Positions 43,564 through 51,610 of a DNA stretch of 64,000 bases are shown piece by piece. Position 1 is the first letter of the stretch; the number at the start of each line of letters is the position of its first letter. The stretch is from Actinokineospora terrae (GTDB lineage: Bacteria > Actinomycetota > Actinomycetes > Mycobacteriales > Pseudonocardiaceae). Location: positions 62,001-126,000 of the forward strand of contig NZ_FOGI01000015.1 in NCBI RefSeq assembly GCF_900111175.1, in the 5' to 3' direction. The notes beneath the pieces were generated by a model. It saw only the letters and a list, made by a program, of their open reading frames with translations. It was not told the origin of the DNA and did no database searches. Both the position numbers and the translations under genes were made by a program.

Positions 43564-44868
43564 CTACTCCGGAAGCAGCAACCCCGCCAACAGTGACTCC
43601 ACCGTCATGGTCAGGGAACGCACCGTGGCGACGTCTCCGTGGGACGCGTGCTTGATCGCTTGGAGCTTGCCGCGCACCCTTGACCGCAACGCTACGAACG
43701 TCTCCACATGAATGACTGCCAGGCTACTCATATCGACGCGGTCGCGCATGAGGTAGCGCACCCGCATGCTGTGCGGCGGACGCCCACGCATCGGATCTAC
43801 GTCCTCCCACTCCCTGACTGACCGGTTCTCCGATCGGTGCCAGGCCACCACGAGTTGGTCCGGGGCCGCCGCACGCAGGACACGGTCGAGGACCTCGATG
43901 GCGCAGTTCGCGGCCTTGACGGCTGCGGCAGGTCCTTGCCGGAGTAGGTCATCCCATGCCCCGTCAAGCAGTTCGGGGGTGGTCGGGTCGAGTTGCCCGA
44001 TCGCCGATCGTAGGTCTGCGGCGACTTGGAGTCGTCCGGCTTCCCACGGCTGGAGCGCTTCCCGTTGAACCTGTTCGGCTGCTTCGTGTTGGAGAGCGAC
44101 GTCCGTGTCATCGGTAGTCAGCAAGTCGGCACTCGCCAAGCCCAATGCAGTACTGCCAGCGGTCACGCTGTATCGCAGGCCAGCATCGTGATCTGGCAGT
44201 TCGGGCACGCGGAACACCAGGTCGCTCCAGCCAGCCACGGCCTTGGCCCCAGCGCTGCTCATGAGGCCAGGAAACGCCTCTTGGTGCGCCGCCCAGCTCG
44301 TCAGGACGGAGGCGCGACCTGCGATCTCGTGGAGCTGGTCGACAAGGCGGGTTCCCGCGAGACCGCCAGTGGCGGACTTGAGGCCGAGCGCGGCAAAGTT
44401 GGCGACCGAGGTCGCGTTCTGCCACGCCACGATCGAACTGACACCGCTCGCGCCTGCCAGTGCGTTGAGCACGTTCACCTCCGGCGTGGCATCGACGGCC
44501 GCTTGCAGCGAGTTCATCGAATCGAAGATTCTGGCAAGACCCTTGCCGCTGGATGCGGCAGTCTCGATACCCACAAACACCTTACTGGACAAGATCCCCT
44601 GCTCGGTCAAGCCCTGAGCAGTCGACGTGATCCGAAGAATGGAATCTCGAACCGGCGACACATCGGCGACATTTCCAACACCTGACCATAGATTGAGCAA
44701 AGGCCAGCCCGCTCCGACACCTTCTGACATGTTGAGGACAGGAAATCGGGTGCTCACGATCCCCGAACGCTCAACGTTGGATCGCTTTGGCTCGTCAGGC
44801 TGCTTGGTCCGACCGGCTGGCTTCGACTCGTCGGCGTTGTCGCCCGGTCCGCTCTCAGGAGGCTCCAT
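43564..44868 (-). CDS. Hypothetical protein in the decayed block
   Basis: A 434-residue protein from ATG 44868. The first 60 residues are charged and Pro/Gly-rich. The middle is helical with several Gly/Ala/Ser stretches (LNALAGASGVSSIVAWQNAT). The C-terminal 150 residues look like a compact helical domain: AVKAANCAIEVLDRVLRAAA then PDQLVVAWHR, later RVRYLMRDRVDMSSLAVIHV, and SLTMTVESLLAGLLL. This last part recalls helical domains seen in defence-associated nucleases and HEPN-like proteins, but without a clear catalytic pair, so I leave it unassigned. It is the only intact gene in the block. Confidence 0.65.
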   Translation of the reverse strand: MEPPESGPGDNADESKPAGRTKQPDEPKRSNVERSGIVSTRFPVLNMSEGVGAGWPLLNLWSGVGNVADVSPVRDSILRITSTAQGLTEQGILSSKVFVGIETAASSGKGLARIFDSMNSLQAAVDATPEVNVLNALAGASGVSSIVAWQNATSVANFAALGLKSATGGLAGTRLVDQLHEIAGRASVLTSWAAHQEAFPGLMSSAGAKAVAGWSDLVFRVPELPDHDAGLRYSVTAGSTALGLASADLLTTDDTDVALQHEAAEQVQREALQPWEAGRLQVAADLRSAIGQLDPTTPELLDGAWDDLLRQGPAAAVKAANCAIEVLDRVLRAAAPDQLVVAWHRSENRSVREWEDVDPMRGRPPHSMRVRYLMRDRVDMSSLAVIHVETFVALRSRVRGKLQAIKHASHGDVATVRSLTMTVESLLAGLLLPE

Positions 44869-45198
44869 GACCGTTCGCTCCTATCCACTCAACCCGACCC
44901 AGCGGCCGCCACTGTCGCAACAAGAGTACGACCGGGCCCCGACAACATCGGCGGTGCGCCGACCTTGTGCTGGGGCAGGCCGTAGTCGGACAAGCCCGGG
45001 TCCAGTAGGGCTGGTCTAGCGGTGAGACCTGAAGGAGCGCTTGGCCAGGGTGTACCTGGTGTCCAGGTACCCGTGAGCGGTGATCAGGAAGGTGTCCGGC
45101 CTTCGAGTGCGACACACACCCTCGTCGTCAAACTCACTTGGTCGAGTGAACTTGTTTGGGTGTTTCCTTGGGCGGAGGGATCGTGAGTCGGTGATCAA
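44869..45198. other. Intergenic region
   Basis: A 60-codon minus-strand frame ending at 45016 begins at a TTG beside the start of the next gene and reads DEGVCRTRRPDTFLITAHGY. It is protein-like but unsupported by a ribosome site. No other structure seen. Confidence 0.3.
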
Positions 45199-45792
45199 AT
45201 GCTTGGTGTTGGCATGACTGGCCTAGGTGGGTTGCTACCCGCATACGGTCCGCTGGTGATCGGGGCGGCCTCTGTTGTCGTTGGTGTTGGGGCGTGGCGG
45301 ACTGGTGCGGCGGTAGCGGCGTTGGAGCGAGGGCGGCAGCACATCGCGCTCACTCCGGTGGTGGAAGCAAGCTGTCGGGAACTCACTGAACACAGGTTGG
45401 TGTTGGCGGTGACTCTGATAGGCCCGGCGGCGTTGGGGTGGTTGGACGGGCTTGAGCTTCGTATCCGCCCAGACCGCTATGACCGTGAACCGGGAGTCGC
45501 CGGTGGCCCGACGGCTGAGCAGATCGCCGCTCAGGTGTGGGGTCCGGCGCGATTCACCCCCGGGGTCGACGGTGCCCATGCTGACGGTCGGACCGTGCCC
45601 CCGCGACGAATCCACTTACTGGAGACCCGTCAGTTCGCCCTGGAGCGAACTTCGCCGCCAACCTGGGCCGACGCTGATTCGTGGCGGCAGGAGTTTGGAG
45701 GACAGCCTCTCAGGCTGGCGCTCGTCGCGACCCGGGATGGCTATCCAGCGTGGACGTTGGCCATCGACGTGAAGATCAAACCGCAGATGTAG
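45199..45792 (+). CDS. Membrane-anchored hypothetical protein
   Basis: A 197-residue protein from ATG 45199. Residues about 8-30 form one hydrophobic helix (GLLPAYGPLVIGAASVVVGV). The remainder is a soluble beta-rich domain: HIALTPVVEASCRELTEHRL, LDGLELRIRPDRYDREPGV, and PLRLALVATRDGYPAWTLAI. Architecture is a small anchored protein with a cytoplasmic or external beta domain. The start has no strong ribosome site. It is followed 36 bp later by another orphan on the same strand. Confidence 0.6.
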   Translation: MLGVGMTGLGGLLPAYGPLVIGAASVVVGVGAWRTGAAVAALERGRQHIALTPVVEASCRELTEHRLVLAVTLIGPAALGWLDGLELRIRPDRYDREPGVAGGPTAEQIAAQVWGPARFTPGVDGAHADGRTVPPRRIHLLETRQFALERTSPPTWADADSWRQEFGGQPLRLALVATRDGYPAWTLAIDVKIKPQM

Positions 45793-45828
45793 GAACGTAG
45801 TTCACGGCGTCGCACATACGGAGGTTGG

Positions 45829-46344
45829 ATGACTCCACCTGAGCAGTACGAGCGGGCTCGCGCCGCGTTCACCGCCGCGTTGGCACGGTTGCAGGGGTTG
45901 CACAGCTATCAGGGCGCGAGATCGGCCGATCCCACCGTCGCCCAGTTCGTGGAACGGGCGCAGGCTGCGGCGGTGGAAGCGCTGTTGTGGGTGCGCGCGT
46001 TCGATACGGCCGCCCGCGGTGAGGAGGCTGGTGTTCCTCTGCTTTCCGGCTACCTCGCCCGGCGTCCCACGCTCATTGATGCAGCACTGTATGCAGCCAA
46101 CAAGGGCATCCATCTCCTTGTCGGGCTCACCAACTCCGTGTCGGTCTCCGGACCGGGCCCGCTCGGTGGTGCGTCCTTGGGAGGCGGCGCCTCCTACCCG
46201 ATTCTGACCTGGCTGACCGAAGCGGCGTTGCCGCCGTTGGGTACTCGCGATCCGAGTCGTCGCGCTGAGTTTGTGCGGCAGTGGTGCGGTCGGCCGGTGC
46301 TGCTGACCCTCCGGGAGGTAGAGACCGTACTTGCACACCGTTGA
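45829..46344 (+). CDS. Hypothetical protein
   Basis: A 171-residue soluble, mostly helical protein (YERARAAFTAALARLQGLHS, VERAQAAAVEALLWVRAFDT). A Gly/Ser-rich turn follows in the middle (SVSGPGPLGGASLGGGAS). GGAGGTTGG lies just before ATG 45829. It probably forms a two-gene unit with the membrane-anchored gene upstream. No family recognised. Confidence 0.6.
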   Translation: MTPPEQYERARAAFTAALARLQGLHSYQGARSADPTVAQFVERAQAAAVEALLWVRAFDTAARGEEAGVPLLSGYLARRPTLIDAALYAANKGIHLLVGLTNSVSVSGPGPLGGASLGGGASYPILTWLTEAALPPLGTRDPSRRAEFVRQWCGRPVLLTLREVETVLAHR

Positions 46345-46451
46345 CCAGCATGCGGGTGGTGCGGGCCGTTCAGCCTGGGCCTGTTCCTCACCGTCAACGG
46401 CTCTGGTCGGTAGCCGCGATGAGCGCACAATGCCTGTGCGCACCGCGCACC

Positions 46452-46598
46452 CCTTCGACCTGCTAACCGAATCCCCTCTCTAGACCGCCCTACCGCCACC
46501 GCTTGGCCCCTCCAGAACACCCTTTGGTCCCTCCACGACGGCGACACCACCCTCGACCCAGTCCAGGCCACGATCGCCAGCACCTTGCTCTCGCGTTG
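46452..46598 (+). pseudogene. 3' fragment of a second APH(6)-like gene
   Basis: This stretch matches the last 150 bases of the phosphotransferase gene at 11300-12178, by eye about 85 per cent, for example the shared CTAACCGAATCC and GGTCCCTCCACGACGGCGA. About 14 bases are deleted inside (around 46505), and the stop TGA has become TGG. No upstream part of the gene is present. It is a remnant of a duplicated or formerly inserted copy. Confidence 0.8.
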
Positions 46599-46618
46599 GC
46601 TACGACCGTTTACGGCGA

Positions 46619-46662
46619 GACGCTGCTGGCCGACTCGGGAGTCCGGATCCGCCAGCAGCGTC
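46619..46662 (-). terminator. Hairpin terminator
   Basis: GACGCTGCTGGC (46619-46630) and GCCAGCAGCGTC (46651-46662) form a perfect 12-bp stem with a 20-base loop, right after the stop of the minus-strand gene ending at 46668. Confidence 0.7.
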
Positions 46663-46667
46663 GGTGC

Positions 46668-47333
46668 TCACTGGGCAGGTGGGGGTATCAGCCTGATCGT
46701 GAAGGTGGCGAACCGCTGGGCGAGGGTGTGCAGCGTGTCTACCGCGACGACGGCGCCGAACTGGCCGTTCGAGGCGATCTCCAGGATCACGGTGTCTCGT
46801 GGGCCGTCGATGGCAACCAGGTCACGGAGTCGGGTGACGATGAACTCGCTGGTCGACTTCGAGGTGTGGTCCTCGACCTCTGAGATCGGGGAGGCCGCGA
46901 TGTCCGTTTCGGTGGACAGACGCAGCCACTTGGTCGGGTTCTCACGTTCGGGGGCCTCGTCGGTCGCGGGTGGGTAGGCGTCGAGTACGAGGGGGAGGTT
47001 CAGCTTGGCGCACTGGGACAGCAGGTCGGTGGGCAATGGGAACGAGCGGGCTTCGCGGGTGTCGGGGGAGAACAGGCCGAGGAATAGGTCCGCATCGGGG
47101 AAGGGGTCGATCTCTGCGGTCAGGTGGGTGATCGCCTCGCCGAGCAGCGCGGCCGGGGCGTCGCCCGCTGAGCCGAGTTCCACGAGCAGCACACCGTTGT
47201 CGGCGGAGGTTGGCCAGGATCGCTTGTGGGCCAACGAGGTCAGCCGGTCGGCGAGGTGGCTTGGGGCGTCGAAGACCCGGAGGCCGACTTCGCTGCGCGG
47301 AGCCAGCGCGGCCCCGTTGTCTTGTGGTGTCAA
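46668..47333 (-). CDS. Hypothetical protein downstream of a methyltransferase
   Basis: A 221-residue protein, probably from TTG 47333 with CGGAG nine bases upstream; the open frame extends further but through the methyltransferase gene. It looks globular: VFDAPSHLADRLTSLAHKRS, LLVELGSAGDAPAALLGEAI, DPFPDADLFLGLFSPDTREA and TVILEIASNGQFGAVVAVDT. No motif recognised. The 23-bp spacing to the methyltransferase stop suggests one transcript, ended by the hairpin at 46619. Confidence 0.6.
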   Translation of the reverse strand: MTPQDNGAALAPRSEVGLRVFDAPSHLADRLTSLAHKRSWPTSADNGVLLVELGSAGDAPAALLGEAITHLTAEIDPFPDADLFLGLFSPDTREARSFPLPTDLLSQCAKLNLPLVLDAYPPATDEAPERENPTKWLRLSTETDIAASPISEVEDHTSKSTSEFIVTRLRDLVAIDGPRDTVILEIASNGQFGAVVAVDTLHTLAQRFATFTIRLIPPPAQ

Positions 47334-47356
47334 GGGCTGATGCTCCGAGGGGGCGG

Positions 47357-48058
47357 TTATTCGGCGTGGAGGACGAAGAAGAGGAAGCTGGGGGCGGTGG
47401 TGAGCAAGGGGTAGCCGTCGGGGTAGAGGGGGGCGGCGGTGGGGAGGGGTTGGGGTTCGGCGATGGTGGTGAGGCGGAAGCCTGCGGTGGTGAAGGCGTC
47501 GGTCATGGCGTGGAGGGGGCGGTTCCAGAAGGTGACTTTGATGGTCTGGCCGCCGCTGGTCCATTCGGCGGGGGAGGGGTAGGTGGTGAAGTAGTCGGGT
47601 CTGCGGCCGGAGAGGCGTTCTAGGCAGTAGTCGGCGGTGGGGTGGTTTACCGAGGCGATGAGGCGGCCGCCGGGTTTGAGGATGCGGTGGAGTTCGGCCA
47701 GGGGTGGGGCCCAGTCTTCGAGGTAGTGCAGCACTAGGGAAGCAACCACATCGTCGAAGGTGTTGTCGGGGTAGGGCAACGGGGAGGCGAGGTCGGCGAC
47801 GCGTAGGTCTACATCGGACCCGAGGCGGCGGCGGGCGAGTGCCAACATCTCGGCGCTTTGGTCGAATCCGGACACATCGGCGCCTCGAGAGAGCAGTTCC
47901 GCAGACAGCGGGCCGGCGCCGCACCCGGCGTCGAGGATTCGTCTGCCCGCTACATCCCCGGCGAGGGCCAGGGTCGCGGGACGTTCGTAGTAGGCGTTCT
48001 CGAGGCTGGTCTCGTTGCCTGTCGCGTATGCCTCGGCGAAGCCGTCGTAGTCGGACAT
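47357..48058 (-). CDS. Class I SAM-dependent methyltransferase (UbiE/Methyltransf_11-like)
   Basis: A 233-residue protein from ATG 48058 (MSDYDGFAEAYATGNETSLE). SAM motifs: ILDAGCGAGPLSAELLSRGA (motif I), VSGFDQSAEMLALARRRL (post I), LPYPDNTFDDVVASLVLHYL (motif II) and ILKPGGRLIASV (motif III). Small-molecule methyltransferase; the substrate is unknown. It is divergent from rox across a 142-bp gap that contains the rox control element, so rifamycins could in principle affect both. Confidence 0.87.
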   Translation of the reverse strand: MSDYDGFAEAYATGNETSLENAYYERPATLALAGDVAGRRILDAGCGAGPLSAELLSRGADVSGFDQSAEMLALARRRLGSDVDLRVADLASPLPYPDNTFDDVVASLVLHYLEDWAPPLAELHRILKPGGRLIASVNHPTADYCLERLSGRRPDYFTTYPSPAEWTSGGQTIKVTFWNRPLHAMTDAFTTAGFRLTTIAEPQPLPTAAPLYPDGYPLLTTAPSFLFFVLHAE

Positions 48059-48120
48059 GCACCCCATCGTGGCATCAGCGCGCGCGATGTCCCCCGCCCC
48101 CTCCAACATATAGCGCACAG

Positions 48121-48140
48121 GGGGTCTTGCGGCAAGGCCG
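48121..48140 (+). promoter_or_regulatory. Probable rifamycin-associated element (RAE)
   Basis: GGGGTCTTGCGGCAAGGCCG has the inverted repeat CTTGC-G-GCAAG (48126-48136) inside a G-rich/C-rich frame. From memory this matches the 19-bp inverted repeat called RAE upstream of rifamycin-inactivating genes in actinomycetes. It lies 60 bases before the rox start, with CACAAT (48152-48157) as a -10 candidate. Confidence 0.75.
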
Positions 48141-48200
48141 GGTAGGTGCTGCACAATCTCCCGCCGAAGCCAGGACCTGCACAAACAATCGGGGGAACCG

Positions 48201-49619
48201 TTGAGTGACGTGATCGTTGTCGGGGCCGGACCCACCGGCGTCATGCTGGCCACCGAACTGCGACTGCGCGGCGTGGACGTGCTCGTGGTCGAACGCGACA
48301 CCGAGCCGACCAAAGTGGTCCGCGGCATGGGGTTGCACGCGCGCAGCATCGAGGTCATGGATCAGCGCGGCCTGCTGGAGCGGATCCTGCCGCTGGGCAC
48401 GACCTACCCGCTGGGCGGCTTCTTCGCGGGCATCCGCAAGCCGTCGCCCGAGGGGGTGAACACGACTTACCCGTACGTCCTCGGCATCCCGCAACCCGTC
48501 GTCGAGCGCGTTCTCCTGGAGCACGCCGCCGAGATCGGTGTCGAGATCCGGCGTGGACTGGAACTGACCGGCCTCGAGCAGGACGGCGACGGCGTGACCC
48601 TGGAGTTCGCCGATGGCACCCGGCTGCGGTCGCGGTACGCCGTGGGTTGCGACGGGGGCCGCAGCAAGGTCCGCAAGCTGCTCGGCGTCGACTTCCCCGG
48701 CGAGCCGACCAGGGTCGAGACGCTGCTGGGCGAGGTGGAGCTGACCGAGGACTGGCCGACGATCGTCGCCATCGTCGAGGAGGTCCGCAAGACGCAGCTG
48801 CGGTTCGGGGTCGTGCCGCTCGGCGACGGGGTGTACCGGCTGGGCGCGCCCGCCGACGGTGTCGCCGAGGACCCGACCGTGCCGCCGACGCTGGACGAGC
48901 TGAAGAAGCAGGTCCGGGACCTGGCGGGCACCGACTTCGGCGCGCACTCGCCGCGGTGGCTCTCGCGGTTCGGCGACGCGACCCGGTTGGCCGAGCGCTA
49001 CCGGGTCGACCGGGTGCTGCTGGCGGGCGACGCGGCGCACATCCACCCGCCGCAGGGCGGCCAGGGCCTCAACCTGGGCCTGCAGGACGCGTTCAACCTG
49101 GGTTGGAAGCTCGCCGCCGAGGTCGACGGCCGCGCGCCGGAGGGCCTGCTGGACAGCTACCACGCCGAACGCCACCCCGTGGCCGCCGCCGTGCTGGACA
49201 ACACCCGCGCCCAGGTCGTGCTGACGTCGCTGGACGCGGGTGCGCAGGCGGTGCGCAAGCTGGTCGCGGAGCTGATGGACTTCGAGGAGGTCAACCGGTA
49301 CCTGCTGGAGAAGATCATCGCCGTGGACATCCGCTACGACCTCGGCGACGGCCCGGACCTGCTCGGCAGGCGCCTGCGGGACGTCACCCTCAAGCAGGGC
49401 CGGCTCTTCGAGCTGCTGCGCGGCGGCCACGGCCTGCTCCTCGACCGGACCGGCACGCTCACGGTCGGCGGCTGGTCCGACCGCGTCGACCACATCACCA
49501 TCGTCGAGGAGCTCGACGCCCCCGCGATCCTCGTGCGCCCGGACGGCCATGTCGCCTGGCTCGGCGAGGACCAGCAGGATCTCGACACGCACCTGGCCAG
49601 GTGGTTCGGTGCCCGCTAG
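48201..49619 (+). CDS. rox: Rifampicin monooxygenase
   Basis: A 472-residue class A flavoprotein from TTG 48201, with GGGGGAA upstream. The FAD motifs are VVGAGPTGVMLATELRLRGV (G-x-G-x-x-G), CDGGRSKVRKLLG (DG motif) and LLAGDAAHIHPPQGGQGLNL (GD motif). Sequence features specific to the rifampicin monooxygenase branch include GLHARSIEVMDQRGLLERIL, EEVRKTQLRFGVVPLGDGVY and the C-terminal HVAWLGEDQQDL. Known reaction: NAD(P)H- and O2-dependent hydroxylation of the rifamycin naphthyl ring, leading to ring opening and loss of activity. The RAE upstream agrees with rifamycin-inducible control. Its 3' end overlaps the convergent MerR gene by four bases. Confidence 0.9.
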   Translation: MSDVIVVGAGPTGVMLATELRLRGVDVLVVERDTEPTKVVRGMGLHARSIEVMDQRGLLERILPLGTTYPLGGFFAGIRKPSPEGVNTTYPYVLGIPQPVVERVLLEHAAEIGVEIRRGLELTGLEQDGDGVTLEFADGTRLRSRYAVGCDGGRSKVRKLLGVDFPGEPTRVETLLGEVELTEDWPTIVAIVEEVRKTQLRFGVVPLGDGVYRLGAPADGVAEDPTVPPTLDELKKQVRDLAGTDFGAHSPRWLSRFGDATRLAERYRVDRVLLAGDAAHIHPPQGGQGLNLGLQDAFNLGWKLAAEVDGRAPEGLLDSYHAERHPVAAAVLDNTRAQVVLTSLDAGAQAVRKLVAELMDFEEVNRYLLEKIIAVDIRYDLGDGPDLLGRRLRDVTLKQGRLFELLRGGHGLLLDRTGTLTVGGWSDRVDHITIVEELDAPAILVRPDGHVAWLGEDQQDLDTHLARWFGAR

Positions 49620-50188
49620 TCCTGCGGGACCAGGGCGGCGCGGCGTTCCCGCATCTCCCGCAGCTGCTCGTCGGTCATCGCCGCGGTCGCCTGGCGTCGG
49701 CGTTCCGCGTGCTCGGCGAACTGCTCGGGCGACAGGCTCTCGCGCCACGCCTGGCGTTCCCGGTTGAGGGCGTCGAACTCCTCGTGGGTGAGGCGGCGGT
49801 CCATGGTGGTCATCCTTTCCACTAGGTCGAGCAAGGTCTGGGCGGACGGTTCGGACAGGCCGTCGAGCACGTCGACCAGCTTGCGGCGCACCTGCTGGGC
49901 GGCGGTGATCGTGGCTTCCACCTGCTCGAGTTGCTGCCGGATGAGCTCGCGCGGGTCGGCGAGGTCACCCGCCAGCAGTCGCGCCACCTCGGTCAGCGTC
50001 AGACCGAAGCCGCGCAGGGCCACGATCTGGTGCAACCGGCGGACGTCCGCGTCGATGTACAGGCGGTGCCCGGCGGTGTTGCGGCGCGACGGGGTCAGCA
50101 GCCCGAGCTGGTCGTAGTGGTGCAATGCCCGCACGCTGAGCCCCGTGGCCTCGGCGAGTTCACCCACCCGCCAGGTCCGTTCCGTCAT
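49616..50188 (-). CDS. MerR-family transcriptional regulator
   Basis: A 190-residue protein from ATG 50188. The winged HTH is at residues 1-70 (WRVGELAEATGLSVRALHHY, DQLGLLTPSRRNTAGHRLYI). The C-terminal half has two long helices (LIRQQLEQVEATITAAQQVR) and a TipAS-like tail (LTHEEFDALNRERQAWRESL), typical of regulators that sense antibiotics or thiopeptides. An inverted repeat (50205-50221) lies 17 bases before the start, so it is likely autoregulatory. It faces rox but has its own promoter. Confidence 0.85.
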   Translation of the reverse strand: MTERTWRVGELAEATGLSVRALHHYDQLGLLTPSRRNTAGHRLYIDADVRRLHQIVALRGFGLTLTEVARLLAGDLADPRELIRQQLEQVEATITAAQQVRRKLVDVLDGLSEPSAQTLLDLVERMTTMDRRLTHEEFDALNRERQAWRESLSPEQFAEHAERRRQATAAMTDEQLREMRERRAALVPQD

Positions 50189-50204
50189 GCCGGCCACGCT
50201 ACGA

Positions 50205-50221
50205 CCTGACGTCGCGTCAGG
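50205..50221 (-). promoter_or_regulatory. Probable MerR operator
   Basis: CCTGACG (50205-50211) and CGTCAGG (50215-50221) are exact inverted copies separated by three bases. The position directly upstream of a MerR gene and the short spacer are usual for MerR operators set within a long-spaced promoter. Confidence 0.6.
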
Positions 50222-50230
50222 CGCAAGCCC

Positions 50231-50785
50231 TCAGGGGCGACGTCCGGACAGGTCGAGCAGGCGGTCCTGCAGCGGGCTGTCCTCGGTGAGCGCGCCGCTG
50301 GGTCCGGCGCCGAAGATGCCGAGTGTGCCGATCACCGGGGCCAGGTCGCGCATCGCCGCCCAGGTCCGCTCGACGAGCGCCGGGTCCAGCTTGTCGTCGA
50401 CGTCCAGGGCGCGCGCGAGGTCCCAGGCGTGCACGAGGTGCTCGGCGACGCGGAACTCGAGTGCCTGCTTGCCGGGCACAGCCCCGACCGGATGGGGGAC
50501 GACGCGGTCGAGGGCGCCGGGGATGGTGATCGCCTGGTCGAGGGCCTCGCCCGCGGCGGTGAACGCGGCCAGCGGGTCGTCGCCCAGCCAGTCGGTGCCC
50601 ATGGCGGCGACGGCCTCCGCGCCGGTCCCGCCGTCGAGCAGCAGCGCGGTCATCCGGTCACCGGCGACGACGTGGTTGACCAGGTCGCGGGCGGTCCAGT
50701 CCGGACAGGGCGTGGGCGCGGACAGGGAGGCGGGGGAGAGGTGGACGAGTCGGCGGTGGAACTCGTCGCGGGCGGCGGACAGCAC
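50231..50785 (-). CDS. DinB-fold, TIGR03086-type metal-binding protein
   Basis: A 184-residue protein from GTG 50785 with GGAGAA upstream. The N terminus shows the actinobacterial mycothiol-dependent isomerase signature: PTPCPDWTARDLVNHVVAGD (metal His), and the later AEHLVHAWDLARALDVDDK with two more metal ligands. Members are mycothiol-dependent or metal-dependent small-molecule enzymes. The gene lies between two MerR genes, ten bases after the upstream one, so it may be the target or the enzyme partner of that regulator. Confidence 0.82.
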   Translation of the reverse strand: MLSAARDEFHRRLVHLSPASLSAPTPCPDWTARDLVNHVVAGDRMTALLLDGGTGAEAVAAMGTDWLGDDPLAAFTAAGEALDQAITIPGALDRVVPHPVGAVPGKQALEFRVAEHLVHAWDLARALDVDDKLDPALVERTWAAMRDLAPVIGTLGIFGAGPSGALTEDSPLQDRLLDLSGRRP

Positions 50786-50794
50786 TGGGTTCTC

Positions 50795-51577
50795 CTAGCG
50801 GGGGTGACGGGACAGCGGCCAGCAGACCTCGGTGCGCCGTTCGGCGACGTCGAGGTGGGGGTCGAGGTAGATCTCGCGCAGCGGCCCGGGGATGGCGAGT
50901 CCGAGGTCGGCGACGTGCGCGCCGAGCGGTCCGTAAGTCTCGTCCAAGTCCTCGTACCGGCCGCGGTGCACGGCCACAGCCAGCTCGGCGGCGGGCACGA
51001 CAAGGGTCGCGGTGAGCCTGGTGACGGGCCGGAACACCGTCACCTCGCCCTCGCCCTCGGTGAACAGCTCCTCCGGGAACAGCGCCGTGAGCGGGCCGGT
51101 GCCGTCATCGGGCAGCGTCACGAACGCCTCTTGGCAGAACGCCCCGACCTCCGTGCGCACAACGTGCCTGGTCATGCCGACCGCAGGGGTCGCGGGAACG
51201 GTCCGGTAGCGCACGACCGCCTCAGCCGCGGGTTCCTCCAGCAGCCTGCGCAGCCCGTCGATGGCGACCCGGGTGCGATCGAGCTCGCTCTCCAGCCGGT
51301 CCAGGTGCGAGAGCAGGACGCGGTCGCGGTCGGCGGGGCGCGGTGCGGTCAGCAGTGCCTTGATGTCGGCGAGCGGCATGTCCAACTCGCGTAGGCGCCG
51401 GATGGTGCGCGCGGGGACTACCTGGCCCGGTTCGTAGAAGCGCAGCCCGGTGTAAGGGTCGACGCGGGTGGGTTCGAGCAGGCCTAGCCGGTGGTAGTGG
51501 CGCAGCGCCTTCACCGTCAGGTGCGTCATCTTGGCGAACTCGCCGATGGGGATCGTGCCGGGCATGCCGGTGAGCAT
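50795..51577 (-). CDS. MerR-family regulator with GyrI-like effector domain
   Basis: A 260-residue protein from ATG 51577, with GGGGAG five bases upstream; ATG 51565 is possible. HTH at about 8-70 (TIPIGEFAKMTHLTVKALRH, YHRLGLLEPTRVDPYTGLRF). Helical linker at 85-130, then a GyrI/BmrR-like ligand domain (FCQEAFVTLPDDGTGPLTAL and AELAVAVHRGRYEDLDETYG, PLGAHVADLGL). Such proteins sense amphipathic drugs. The downstream DinB-fold gene is ten bases away. Its own stop codon faces nothing special. Confidence 0.85.
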   Translation of the reverse strand: MLTGMPGTIPIGEFAKMTHLTVKALRHYHRLGLLEPTRVDPYTGLRFYEPGQVVPARTIRRLRELDMPLADIKALLTAPRPADRDRVLLSHLDRLESELDRTRVAIDGLRRLLEEPAAEAVVRYRTVPATPAVGMTRHVVRTEVGAFCQEAFVTLPDDGTGPLTALFPEELFTEGEGEVTVFRPVTRLTATLVVPAAELAVAVHRGRYEDLDETYGPLGAHVADLGLAIPGPLREIYLDPHLDVAERRTEVCWPLSRHPR

Positions 51578-51610
51578 CCCCGCTCCCCCAAGGGGAGGCA
51601 CAAGCGGCAC

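Noticed and set aside
45016..45198. 60-codon minus-strand frame next to the membrane-anchored gene
   Set aside because: Protein-like in parts, but only a TTG start and no ribosome site; not strong enough to call.
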